From Cordilura impudica (taxonomy: Eukaryota > Arthropoda > Insecta > Diptera > Scathophagidae), in NCBI GenBank assembly GCA_963682025.1, contig OY821519.1:110549764-110613763 (forward strand): a stretch of DNA of 64,000 nt, given 5' to 3'. Below, piece after piece: positions 47,707-57,383 of the stretch (within the stretch, counting starts at the first letter, position 1; each line of letters opens with the position of its first letter). Under the pieces are notes generated by a model that worked only from the letters and a program-made list of their open reading frames with translations, was not told the origin of the DNA and ran no database searches. Both the position numbers and the translations under genes were made by a program.

Positions 47707-48927
47707 ATGGACTGGTCTGCGATACTAGGCCAGTGCAGACTTATCAGAGAGGAATTTGACAAGTCCTATAAATGCCTCAATAGCGATAGGCCTACCAAAG
47801 AGGAAACTGTTGAAAAACATCTAAAAAACCTCTACTTACGACTTGAAGAAATAAGAGTCGTATTAAACGTAAATTATCAGCGTTTAACACCCGCACATAA
47901 GGTTGCAGCAGAGGGTTTTTTCATTGACCTAAGAAGTAAACTCATCAGTGTAGCAGCTCGTAGGGGTCTTGAAGTAGAATTGCCCAACTCATTACATGAA
48001 AGGGTAGAATTTGCGGATGACAAAAATAAATTAGCAATACAGACAGAAATAATAAGCGCAAACATGCCACAAACAGCAACGGAATTTTTAAGGACAGCAT
48101 CCAGAATCATACCTGATTTTGATGGTAGGGCAGAGAACCTACAAAGTTTTCTGGATGCATTAACACTGGTGGATTCAATTGCGGAAGACCAGGATGCGGT
48201 GGCCGTCAATTTAGTAAAGACTAAATTGAAGGGAACGGCACGTACTCTCATAGAGGGTAATGAAGTAAATTTAGCCGGCATAATAGCTAGGTTAAAAACA
48301 ACAGTCAAGGGCGAGTCCGTTGAGTTGCTTTCGGCAAAGATAATGAATCTCAAACAGTGTGGTAGGACACCAAATGACTACACCAAAGAGATAGAAGAAC
48401 TGGCGAAAAGATTACAAAGCGCCTACATAGTGGACGGTTTAAATACTACACTAGCCGAAAAATACACAACAAACATTGCTGTAAAGGCAATGACAAAAAA
48501 CAGTACCAACGACAGAGTGGGACTCATACTAGAAGCAGGTCAATTTAACACTCTCAATGATGCGGTAGCTAAGTTTATAAGTTGTTCAACCGATGCGCCT
48601 AAAAATAGTACAATAATGTACTATAACAGGGATATGCACAATACCCAGGGTCAAAGACGTGGGCGATCCTACGCAAATTTTAGCCGACGTGGAAATTACA
48701 CCGGAAATAGCGGTCGTAGTAACAATAACAGGAGATACAACAGTGGGAGTAACCAGTCCCACAATGGTAACAATGAAGTCAATAGGCAATATAATGGCCG
48801 TGACAGTTACAACAGGAACAATAATAACTACAGCGGGAACTATAACAACCGCAATAATAATAGAGGACGTGATGTCCGGGCTTTGCATGGGAGTACGGAA
48901 AACGTACAATCCCCGGGTACTCAATAG
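47707..48927 (+). CDS. gag: Gag polyprotein of the LTR element
   Basis: The 406-residue protein has an N-terminal helical part (CRLIREEFDKSYKCLN, then KHLKNLYLRLEEIRVVLN), a capsid-like middle (IIPDFDGRAENLQSFLDAL, then KLKGTARTLIEG), and a C-terminal region from about residue 310 very rich in Asn, Arg, Gly, Tyr and Ser. No CCHC zinc knuckle is visible; the basic Asn/Arg-rich tail probably binds RNA instead. It would assemble the particle that packages element RNA. An ATG at 47703 is out of frame, so 47707 is taken as the start. The end overlaps the open pol frame by 55 bases. Confidence 0.88.
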   Translation: MDWSAILGQCRLIREEFDKSYKCLNSDRPTKEETVEKHLKNLYLRLEEIRVVLNVNYQRLTPAHKVAAEGFFIDLRSKLISVAARRGLEVELPNSLHERVEFADDKNKLAIQTEIISANMPQTATEFLRTASRIIPDFDGRAENLQSFLDALTLVDSIAEDQDAVAVNLVKTKLKGTARTLIEGNEVNLAGIIARLKTTVKGESVELLSAKIMNLKQCGRTPNDYTKEIEELAKRLQSAYIVDGLNTTLAEKYTTNIAVKAMTKNSTNDRVGLILEAGQFNTLNDAVAKFISCSTDAPKNSTIMYYNRDMHNTQGQRRGRSYANFSRRGNYTGNSGRSNNNRRYNSGSNQSHNGNNEVNRQYNGRDSYNRNNNNYSGNYNNRNNNRGRDVRALHGSTENVQSPGTQ

Positions 48928-51329
48928 ATGAAATAATTAGAAATAGTAGAATCTTAAACGTTAATCTGAATTCAGCATCATATATTTCACTAAAATCAAA
49001 ATTCAATGAAGGAGTGTCGACATTTTTGGTAGACACAGGTGCGGACATATCAATAATAAAAAGCGGACAGAATAAATTTGAAAGAATAGATACATCCAAC
49101 ACAATTAGCCTACATGGCATAGGAAAGGGTATAACCTATACTAGGGGAAAGATCACAACGGATCTGATATTTGAAAATCTGTTAGTTAAACATAAACTCC
49201 ATGTGGTAGATGATGACTTTCCAGTTCCATCTGATGGAATATTGGGACTTGACTTCATTAGAAAGTACAATTGTAAACTAGAATATGGAACGGATCAAGA
49301 TTGGATAGTATTAAGACCAGATGATTTCCCACAAAGTATACGGATGAAAATGCGAAAATACCCAAACATCAACACAATATCATTACCTGCGAGATCAGAG
49401 GTAATTAGAAGAATAAATGTAGGAGATTCAAAGGGGGACATATTAATTCCTAACCAAACCCCTAAGGAGGGGATATTTATAGCAAATACAATTTCTAACG
49501 CCTCACAAACTTTTGTACGTATAATGAATACAACAGACGAAGAAGTTGTTATATCTGATGCTCAAATAGAGACTGAAAGCTTGGATAATTATGAAACAGT
49601 ATCAATGGTCGAGTGTCAGAATAACGATGATAAATTTAAGATATTGTCCGAAAAATTTCCTAAATTCATTGAGAATGAACTAAAGGAAATATGCATGAAA
49701 TATATTGATGTTTTCGCACTAGAAACAGAAAAAATATCTGCGAATAATTTTTACAGGCAAAAATTGCGTTTAAAAGATATAGAACCAACATATATTAAAA
49801 ACTATAGGATACCTTATGCGCATAAGGAGGAAATAACAGGACAAGTGGATAAATTAATAAAAGATGGTATAATTGAACCATCAGCTTCTGAATACAATAG
49901 CCCAATATTATTAGTACCGAAAAAATCTTTAGCTGGAAGCGTTAATAAAAGATGGAGATTAGTAGTAGATTACAGGGCGGTTAATAAAAAATTGATTGCA
50001 GATAAATTTCCATTACCAAGAATAGATGACATTCTTGATCAACTTGGCAAAGCGAAATATTTTTCTTGTCTAGACTTAACGTCTGGGTTTCATCAAATTG
50101 AATTAGATGAGGACTCCAGGGATATCACATCATTTTCAACAGATAAGGGATCATTCCGTTTTAAGCGCCTCCCATACGGGCTTAAAATAGCCCCAAATTC
50201 ATTTCAGAGAATGATGACAATTGCATTCGCTGGTTTATCACCAGCTCAAGCTTTCTTATATATGGATGATTTAGTTGTAATTGGTCGTTCAGAACGACAC
50301 ATGATTAGGAATCTGGTAGATGTTTTTGAAACCTGTCGGAAATATAACCTTAAACTACATCCAGGAAAATGTTCATTTTTCAGTCATGAAGTGACTTATT
50401 TGGGACACAAATGTACAGATAAAGGCATTCTTCCAGACGATAGCAAATTCAAAATAATTCAAGACTATCCCACACCTAAAAATGCCGATGAAACAAAACG
50501 ATTTGTAGCATTTTGCAATTACTATAGACGTTTTGTTCCTAATTTTGCGGAACACGCTCGTCTCTTAACGAGATTATGTAGGAAAAATACAAAATTCGAA
50601 TGGAGTAGAGAGTGTGAGAAAGCATTCGAATATTTGAAAAACTCACTACTGAACCCAAGAATATTACAATATCCCAATTTTGATGAACAATTCTGTATCA
50701 CAACCGATGCAAGTAAATATGCATGCGGTGCAGTGCTAAGCCAAGAGCATGATGGAATACAACTTCCAATAGCATATGCCTCACGATCGTTCACGAAAGG
50801 TGAAGCGAACAAATCTACTATTGAACAGGAATTAGCAGCTGTACACTGGGCGATTACATATTTCAGACCATACATATATGGCACGAGATTTTTAGTGAGA
50901 AGCGATCACAGACCACTGTCGTACTTGTTCTCGATGAAAAACCCTTCCTCAAAATTGACGCGAATGAGATTGGATTTAGAAGAGTATGATTTTACAATAG
51001 AGTACCTGAGGGGAAAGGATAACCATGCGGCAGACGCTTTATCCAGAATAACAATAGCAGACATAAAAACTAGCAGAAACATTTTTATGGTAACCACTAG
51101 AACAAAATCTAGAAAAACACAACCAGGAATAGATGAGAAAATAAAGAGTATAACGACAACCCCAAGGGTTTATGAAACACTTAGTATAAAGGAAGTAAGA
51201 AAAAATGTTCGCCTAAAGTTTGACTTACAAGGCAAAACACCGAGGTGTTACCTTAAACACGGGAAAATAACTTTAGAGGAGCTTAGGATAGATGACCTTA
51301 TTGTTAATGGGAAAGTTGATCTAAATTAA
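48873..51329 (+). CDS. pol: Pol, part 1: protease, reverse transcriptase, RNase H
   Basis: The frame is open from 48873, one base back (-1) from gag, so a -1 frameshift would fuse the two; the first ATG is at 49014. Numbering from that ATG, the aspartic protease motif FLVDTGADISII has Asp7. The reverse transcriptase has WRLVVDYRAVNKK, SCLDLTSGFHQIELDED with its first catalytic Asp, and YMDD at 416-419. RNase H begins ITTDASKYACGAVLSQ near 561 and contains TIEQELAAVHWAI and SDHRPLSYL. A TAA at 51327 closes the frame after GKVDLN; the same frame reopens at once and leads into integrase. All catalytic motifs look intact. Confidence 0.93.
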   Translation, partial: CPGFAWEYGKRTIPGYSIDEIIRNSRILNVNLNSASYISLKSKFNEGVSTFLVDTGADISIIKSGQNKFERIDTSNTISLHGIGKGITYTRGKITTDLIFENLLVKHKLHVVDDDFPVPSDGILGLDFIRKYNCKLEYGTDQDWIVLRPDDFPQSIRMKMRKYPNINTISLPARSEVIRRINVGDSKGDILIPNQTPKEGIFIANTISNASQTFVRIMNTTDEEVVISDAQIETESLDNYETVSMVECQNNDDKFKILSEKFPKFIENELKEICMKYIDVFALETEKISANNFYRQKLRLKDIEPTYIKNYRIPYAHKEEITGQVDKLIKDGIIEPSASEYNSPILLVPKKSLAGSVNKRWRLVVDYRAVNKKLIADKFPLPRIDDILDQLGKAKYFSCLDLTSGFHQIELDEDSRDITSFSTDKGSFRFKRLPYGLKIAPNSFQRMMTIAFAGLSPAQAFLYMDDLVVIGRSERHMIRNLVDVFETCRKYNLKLHPGKCSFFSHEVTYLGHKCTDKGILPDDSKFKIIQDYPTPKNADETKRFVAFCNYYRRFVPNFAEHARLLTRLCRKNTKFEWSRECEKAFEYLKNSLLNPRILQYPNFDEQFCITTDASKYACGAVLSQEHDGIQLPIAYASRSFTKGEANKSTIEQELAAVHWAITYFRPYIYGTRFLVRSDHRPLSYLFSMKNPSSKLTRMRLDLEEYDFTIEYLRGKDNHAADALSRITIADIKTSRNIFMVTTRTKSRKTQPGIDEKIKSITTTPRVYETLSIKEVRKNVRLKFDLQGKTPRCYLKHGKITLEELRIDDLIVNGKVDLN

Positions 51330-51341
51330 TTCTTCCCTAGG

Positions 51342-52544
51342 TTGGGGAATATGACCGACAACAAAGGCATCAAAAAGTTGCAACTATCACTAAATGACAA
51401 AATATTTGAGAAGATTCGAATCAATGTGTTTAAAGAAATAGGGAACAAAGAATTAAAAAAATTAATAATAGCTCTAGCGCCACGGAGAATAAATGTTACT
51501 GCTGACGAGCAGAAAAACACACTCCTAGAAAAATATCACAATGATCCTTTATACGGAGGTCATCCAGGGATAACAAGGATGACAGCAAAAATAAATGAAA
51601 AATATTTCTGGAACGGAATGTCAAGAGACATACGTAACTATATAAAAGGATGTGAGCAGTGTCAGACAAATAAATCCCTACCGAAAACAAGGGAACCAAT
51701 GGTGATAACGGAAACACCAGTGGGAGCATTCGATATAGTCGTTATTGACACAATTGGTCCTTTTATTAAATCTAATAACGGCAATGAATATGCCATAACC
51801 ATAATATGTGATCTAACGAAGTATTTGATCACTATACCAATTCCTGACAAACAGGCTAAAACCGTAGCCAAGGCTATTTTTGAAAATTTCATTTTAATAT
51901 ACGGTCCAATGAATAGAATTCTGACTGATATGGGAACGGAGTATAAGAACCAGACCATACAAGAGCTTTGTGGATTGCTGAGTATTGAGTACACAACATC
52001 GACAGCATACCATCATCAAACGTTGGGTACTATAGAAAGATCACATAGAACATTTAACGAATACGTTCGTTCATATCTTTCAGCGGACAGAACAGATTGG
52101 GACGAATGGTTGACATACTTCACGTATTGCTTCAATACAACACCTTCTACTGTCCATGGGTACTGTCCGTATGAACTGATATTTGGTAAGAAATCACCTA
52201 ACATACCATTTCTTGATAACAATATCGTTGACCCAATATATAACATAGAGTCATACGAAAAAGAGGTAAAGTATAGGCTTCAGACGGCGCAGCAGCGAGC
52301 TGCGAGTATGATAGAAAGGCAAAAACAAAGTAGTAAGACTCTGTACGATAGGAGAATTAATCCCATTGAAATAAAAATAGGAGATTTGGTTTTGATAGAG
52401 AACAATGCGGGCCATAAACTGGAAAGCTTGTTTAAGGGACCTTATTCGGTAGAGAAAATAGACGAATTAGGTAATTGTACCCTATCAATGAGTGACGGTA
52501 AAAAAGCCAATGTACATAAAAATAGACTAAAACAATGTAGCTAA
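51342..52544 (+). CDS. Pol, part 2: integrase
   Basis: The 400-residue frame is in phase with part 1 and separated from it by a single TAA and four further sense codons before the ATG. A zinc-binding HHCC module lies at about residues 66-110 (HNDPLYGGHPGITR, then CEQCQTNK). The catalytic triad is Asp136 (VIDTIGPF), Asp196 (ILTDMGTEYKNQ) and Glu232 (TIERSHR), with 35 residues between the last two, as in retroviral-type integrases. The C-terminal region has the GPY-type motif FKGPYSVEKIDELG near 367. It ends just before an A-run. The enzyme would insert the DNA copy, giving the 4-bp CCTT duplication. Confidence 0.92.
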   Translation: MGNMTDNKGIKKLQLSLNDKIFEKIRINVFKEIGNKELKKLIIALAPRRINVTADEQKNTLLEKYHNDPLYGGHPGITRMTAKINEKYFWNGMSRDIRNYIKGCEQCQTNKSLPKTREPMVITETPVGAFDIVVIDTIGPFIKSNNGNEYAITIICDLTKYLITIPIPDKQAKTVAKAIFENFILIYGPMNRILTDMGTEYKNQTIQELCGLLSIEYTTSTAYHHQTLGTIERSHRTFNEYVRSYLSADRTDWDEWLTYFTYCFNTTPSTVHGYCPYELIFGKKSPNIPFLDNNIVDPIYNIESYEKEVKYRLQTAQQRAASMIERQKQSSKTLYDRRINPIEIKIGDLVLIENNAGHKLESLFKGPYSVEKIDELGNCTLSMSDGKKANVHKNRLKQCS

Positions 52545-53014
52545 AAAAAAAAAAAAAAATTTTTCATTCTAATTTTAAAAATACCTGGCCAGGTCAAAAT
52601 AAGTTTAAGATTAAAATTTAACAACAATTCTAAATATAAAATTTAAAATTTTTAAAATTAACATTATAATTAATTTAAGAAAAAAAGAAGAATTTATTGT
52701 AAACCAACATTAAAAATAAAAGAAGAATTTATTGTAAACTAACATTCAAAAAAAAAAAAGAAGAAAACATTTTACATATAAATTATAATTTTACCTACAA
52801 CATTAATTTTAAATAACTTTATAAAATTTAAATTAAAATTAAAAATAAATTTCAAAATCGAATTAATTAAAATTTAATTTTATTTTAAGGAAAAAAGGGA
52901 AGGTGAAGAACCCAAAATAGATCTTGAGACCTAATATTTTTTTTTCAAACTAAATTTAAAAATACTATAAGTATATGAAAGAATGATCAGGAATATATAT
53001 CATTCTTTTTCTGT
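52545..53014 (+). other. 3' untranslated region of the LTR element
   Basis: The sequence is AT-rich, with a short direct repeat of AAAGAAGAATTTATTGTAAA (52686 and 52720 areas). No envelope-like frame is seen. Confidence 0.7.
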
Positions 53015-53024
53015 AAAAGGGAGG
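53015..53024 (+). promoter_or_regulatory. Polypurine tract
   Basis: AAAAGGGAGG lies immediately before the 3' LTR, the position of the plus-strand primer in reverse transcription. Confidence 0.85.
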
Positions 53025-53391
53025 TGTAGTGTGTTTGATAAGTCATAGTTACCCTACCTTCTGTACGGTAACTAAATAGTAAAATTAAATTACTAATTGT
53101 AACTAAATATATCCACCTGCACCGAACTCAAGCGTGAGAAAAGTATTTCTCACAATTGTACTGTAGTATAGTTACGTGTGAACTGCTTAATACGCAAATT
53201 CACTCGTCTACTCAGTTACACATAATGTAAGTGTATGTGTACGCGTGTACAATGCATGTGCGCGCGTACGTAGGTAGATATACGTTAAAATTAATATAGA
53301 AAAAAGAATTAATAAAGAGACGTGAAAGTAAACAGTCGCATGAGCGGCTGTTTTTAAACAAATAATAAAAAGTGTAATTATTTAAATTATA
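53025..53391 (+). repeat. 3' LTR
   Basis: It matches the 5' LTR base for base by eye over 367 bp, pointing to a recent insertion. It is followed by CCTT and the continuation of the interrupted TIR. Confidence 0.93.
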
Positions 53392-53395
53392 CCTT

Positions 53396-53776
53396 AACAC
53401 AATTTTTAATATCTCGAAAAGCGTTCATTGCACGTTAATAATCAAGGGCTCATTTTACAGACTAAGACATGCGCCATTCCAAAAAAAAATTTTTTTCAAA
53501 TTTTCGATCAAGGATAATGTAAATAAAAAAGGACTAAAATTTCCAAAGGATATTTCTCGAAAATCGATATTTTTAAAAATTTAAAAAAAATATATGTTAA
53601 TTCGCATTATGTTTTGTACAAGTCTGTCAAATTTCAATGTGGAGTCTTTATTACAACATGAGTTATTAAGAAAAAAGCAGGCGAAGGTTTATGTATTTCA
53701 TGAAATGTACCAAAATACAAAAAGGTGACAAATTACAAAAAGAAGGACAAATCAAATGTAACGGAACTTTTTCGAC
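53396..53776 (-). repeat. Left TIR of the third LT element, inner part
   Basis: This is the reverse complement of about 56313-56695. Shared words include AACACAATTTTTAATATCTC, AGGGCTCATTTTACAGACTA and CAAGTCTGTCAAATTTCA. The outer part of the same TIR is at 45552-45749, on the other side of the LTR element. Confidence 0.85.
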
Positions 53777-53876
53777 TTTTCTTTGCTTAAACTCTTTTTC
53801 TCCATTGCTAAACCTTTAATAAAAAGTACAACATAATGTATTATCATTATTAAACGCTTTATTACAGCATATTTAT

Positions 53877-55957
53877 TTATTTCTGAAGGATTTCAATTAA
53901 AAAATCTGCATCTGCCGCGTATCGCTTGACTTTAATTTTTTTTTTATCTACAGGTTCAATAGAATGCAGCTTTTGAGTTCCAGGAATAGTACGCAAATCT
54001 TTAAAATGAATTTGATGGAACCGTGCTTCTTCTTCGTGGTCTTCTAGAGTTAAAAACTCGAAATTACAGTTCAAAAGATTTTGCAGGCACCATTCATATA
54101 ATTGTTTTGGAGTAGTTATTTGACCTTGTAATGGACGCTGTAAACTAGCTCGACGTGCCTCTCTCTTTACGGTACCTCCAAGACCGTCACTTGGGCCTTT
54201 TCCATGGCTTGTTGCAAAAAAAATGCCACTCAGCATTACATCCAAGTTTTATTTTTAAACTGGGCAGCACTACCGTCTGAAAAATACGTGATTTTCTTCG
54301 GGGTTGTTTTAAACTTTTTTCTCAAAAATACATTCAGGTGGCGATGGAACAGGTGAACAGCTACAGAATCGTGTACAAGACAATCAGATATTATTATGAA
54401 GTTTGTATGTTGTGTTTCTCCATCTGATTTAAAATAAATAGCAATTGGGTATAAAGTGGCCTGAGAGTTGTTCCAGTGAAATCCCTGGACTGCATCCTGA
54501 ATAGTAAAAGAAGCATTTTCTGAAAAATCGCAAACTGCTATATACTAATTTTCTTCCAAATTTGATTTTCTTTCGCTCAGATATGCTGCCTGCTGTTTTG
54601 AAATAAATGAATGAGGTAATAGAATTTCAAGTTTTTCACATAGGGAATCCACAAAAACGTCGGCTTGGCCAATCATGGTCTCCAAATTATCCCTATCTAC
54701 ACTTACCCATTGTTTATATGTTATTTCATCAATATCATTTTGCTCTAGTAATTGATTTAGTTTTGCTTTTAAATTTTCAATTCCTGGACACTTGTTACAT
54801 TTACGTAGGTGACACTTTGAAGAAGATGGAATGCATGTCATTTGTTTCAAACAATCTTTGTAACATTCAAGCTGATAATTCGGAACACCAGCAGTTAATT
54901 TTTTTAAATTTATGGCATCAATCATCAGCTTCACATTTTGATGCTTTGTACAAACACACACGTTATGAGATCCACTCGCATTTGCTAGAATTATATTCCT
55001 CGGACGAAGTTGGTAAAACTTGGAAATACCTATTTTTATTCCATCATGTCGTTCCTTGAATAAGGCGTACATTTCTCTTAAGTTTCCAAGCAAAAGTCTT
55101 TTATTTTTCCTGACTTTTGTACCATTTTCAAAAAAAGACACGAAATCTTTCTGTCCGGGCATACACCTGCTGACGTCATCGGATTCATAGAAGGATTTTA
55201 CTAAATTGCTTGTCACTGGTGAAATTGGACTTCCCAGTTTTGGGTTAGGCGTACTCATCACACCCTTTGTTTCAACCAAATGCTTAACTTTTCGCGCGAT
55301 ATAGTTTGTAACCAGGAATTCTTCCTCAATTTTATGTATTGCCCAGCTTTTTGGTAAAATTGTTAGCAGTTGGATTTTCTCGCTATTTTTTGTTAATGTT
55401 TTAAACTTTTCTTTTAATTGTTCTATTATTTCGGATTGTGGGCACATATGCGAAGTTGATTGTGCTGAACCGTGGAAAATTTTGTCTTGAATCGAATCAC
55501 TTATTTTCCTGAATTTTCCATCTCTGTACCGTTTTTGATGTAACTTCTTCTTTTTTATCGGAGATTGTTCCAGATACGGTAAAGATTGGTTTAATTTTGA
55601 AATAGCAACTTCTTCCGTGCCTGACGCAATGTCATCTTCTTCCGTGCCTGACGCGATGTCATCGAAAGTATCTACATTTTCGTTTATGTCTGAACCTTCT
55701 TCCAAATTAGATTTATTAGATTTCTTCAGATGCGAAAATTTTATTCTACATGTCCCACAAATTTTATTTGAGATCGTAATGTTTTTATCCTTAGTATACT
55801 GTAGCATCCATTCTTGGACTTGTCTTAAACTTTTATTGCACCCAGTGTGACCGGATTTTTTAAAAGGATTACAGCAAAATGTTGAATGGAATGGCATATT
55901 TTTTTTTTTTAAATACCACAACCGAATGAATTGTGCACGACTTTTTTGTATTGACAA
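53877..55957 (-). pseudogene. Near full-length DDE-like transposase of the third LT element
   Basis: The first frame (55957-54545, 470 residues) begins with a Cys-rich module (TFCCNPFKKSGHTGCNK, then CGTCRIKF), likely a zinc-binding DNA-recognition domain. A charged linker with an imperfect repeat of IASGTEE follows. Next come NASGSHNVCVC and a second Cys cluster (CHLRKCNKCPG). A single TAG interrupts at 54545. The same frame continues with CDFSENASFTIQDAVQGFHW and YFSDGSAAQFKNKTW, then is lost near 54240 by a short deletion plus an 8-T run. The last frame (to 53877) has FFATSHGKGPSDGLGGTVKR. The Asp residues of DFSEN and SDG are candidate catalytic residues. It shares the LT domain order but is only moderately similar to copies 1 and 2. 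One stop and one frameshift make it non-functional as read. Confidence 0.8.
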
Positions 55958-56312
55958 TAATTATAATTTATTTAAATATTTAGTCTCTTTTTTTTGTTTT
56001 TTCAAACGATCAAGTCACTTTAACACTATAACACTTTGATGTTTAGCACTTATGAAATCTAGTATTCAACTGAAGTTTGACTTACAGTCTCTGAACGATT
56101 TATACTGTTTTTTTTGGTACAAAAAATAGATTACAGGTAAAAAAATACACTCCTTGCTTTTCTTGAATTGGAAAATTTGCGTGAACTACGGGTCATAAAA
56201 TGTTTTTTAAATAGGGACTGAATTTGCTACTGCCAATAAGCCGACCACAGGTCATAAAATATTTGTAAATTTTTTGTGTGAACAGGCAATAAATATTTCG
56301 TCTAGGTTGTAA

Positions 56313-56881
56313 AGTCGAAAAAGTTCCGTTACATTTGATATGTCCTTCTTTTTGTAATTTGTCACCTTTTTGTATTTTGGTACATTTCATGAAATACATA
56401 AACCTTCGCCTGCTTTTTTCTTAATAACTCATGTTGTAATAAAGACTCCACATTGAAATTTGACAGACTTGTACAAAACGTAATAAGAATTAACATATAT
56501 TTTTTTTGAAATTTTTAAAAATATTGATTTTCGAGAAATATCCTTTGGAAATTTTAGTCCTTTTTTATCTACATTATCCTTGATCGAAAATTTGAAAAAA
56601 ATTTTTTTGGAATGGCGCATGTTTTAGTCTGTAAAATGAGCCCTTGATTATTAACGTACAATGAATACTTTTCGAGATATTAAAAATTGTGTTAAGGTAT
56701 CTGAGTGCATTTTTATTGATTTTTGCCAACTTGTAATGGCCATAATTCTGAAAATACGAGAGCTACGACACTGAAAGTTGGCAAACGCTATTATTATGTT
56801 TAACTTTCCCTTCGTACCAAAATTCATCCAATTCGAAATCGGTGCGGTCAACTCATTGGTTGATTTCATATGTTTTTACCC
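56313..56881 (+). repeat. Right TIR of the third LT element
   Basis: It spans from AGTCGAAAAAGTTCCGTTAC outward to TTCATATGTTTTTACC. The outermost 190 bp pair with 45552-45749, the remainder with 53396-53776. Confidence 0.85.
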
Positions 56882-57221
56882 TATAAGATGATTTTTTTTT
56901 TTAAAAATCATTTTCTGATCATTTACATAAAGCAGTTTACTGCCAATTTTTTTTCCAACAATATGCTCACAATTCATCTAGACTTATATTTAATTAACTT
57001 ATTTTTTTCCTCTCGGTTTGTTAATTTTTTTACACTTTACACTCGTCAAAAACAAAATATTAATTTCTTTTACAGAAAACAAATAACGTAAACAACAGAT
57101 AATAAATCCCGTTGCAGTTATGATAGCTTTTAAATATATCGAGGATATATGTTTAGTTAAAAGTGTACGTCCGATACTTTTTAATACAAAATCAGATTGA
57201 ATATTTTATTTTTTATTTTGA

Positions 57222-57375
57222 CTTAAAAAATGGCCCCAAATTGGGATATGAAAAATGGCCCCAATTTAAGAGGAAAGATTGCCCCAAACTTTCTTGTTGT
57301 TGCTTTCAATATAAAAATTGGGGGTCATTTTTCATTTTCAGTTTGGGGTCATTTTTCATTGGGGCCATTTTTCAT
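57222..57375. repeat. Short repeats of TTTGGGGTCATTTTTCAT type at the MULE right end
   Basis: AAAAATGGCCCCAA occurs twice on the plus strand (57228, 57255) and its inverse TTGGGG(C/T)CATTTTTCAT three times further right (57325-57375), so the MULE end carries subterminal inverted repeats. Confidence 0.6.
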
Positions 57376-57383
57376 GGCGCCCT

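Larger units (their letters stand above)
45750..53391 (+). mobile_element. 412/mdg1-like Ty3/gypsy LTR retrotransposon
   Basis: Two 367-bp LTRs bound a 7642-bp element. CCTT flanks it at 45746-45749 and 53392-53395, a 4-bp TSD as usual for this superfamily. The order is LTR, primer site, tandem-repeat leader, small membrane-protein ORF, gag, pol (protease, reverse transcriptase, RNase H, integrase), polypurine tract, LTR. No envelope gene is present. The integrase and reverse transcriptase wording and the TGTAGT LTR start point to the 412/mdg1 lineage. The insertion lies in the left TIR of the third LT element, whose right TIR shows the uninterrupted sequence. Confidence 0.95.
45552..56881 (-). 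mobile_element. Third long-TIR (LT) DNA transposon, divergent, carrying an LTR element
   Basis: The ends are TGGTAAAAACATATGAAATC on the left and GATTTCATATGTTTTTACCC-type on the right, with TATA at 45548-45551 and 56882-56885 as a possible 4-bp TSD. The TIRs are about 570-580 bp once the LTR element is removed: 45552-45749 plus 53396-53776 on the left, 56313-56881 on the right. Without the LTR element the transposon is about 3.7 kb. Its TIRs are not alignable to those of copies 1 and 2, yet TIR length, TSD length and the encoded protein family agree. It lies inside the FLYWCH coding region of the MULE. Confidence 0.82.
44769..57382 (-). mobile_element. MULE-like transposon, split by later insertions
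   Basis: The left end CGGCGCCATGAAAAACGGCCC (44769 onward) and right end ATGGCGCCC (to 57382) form inverted repeats of about 25 bp with two or three differences, and TTCTATA stands outside both (44762-44768, 57383-57389). A MULE-type transposase relic reads leftward inside the left end. After removal of the 45552-56881 insertion the element would be about 1.3 kb, so it is itself internally deleted. MULE duplications are usually 8-10 bp, so the 7-bp match is slightly short. Confidence 0.6.

Noticed and set aside
48586..48924. Minus-strand frame rich in Val and Ile, and a Thr/Ile-rich plus-strand frame at 48659-48931
   Set aside because: They are shadows of the Asn/Arg-rich C-terminus of gag in other frames.
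45750..53391. Envelope gene or infectious retrovirus
   Set aside because: No frame remains between integrase and the polypurine tract; the lineage resembles env-less 412/mdg1 elements.
54607..55059. 150-codon plus-strand frame
   Set aside because: It is antisense to the well-supported LT transposase frame at 54545-55957.
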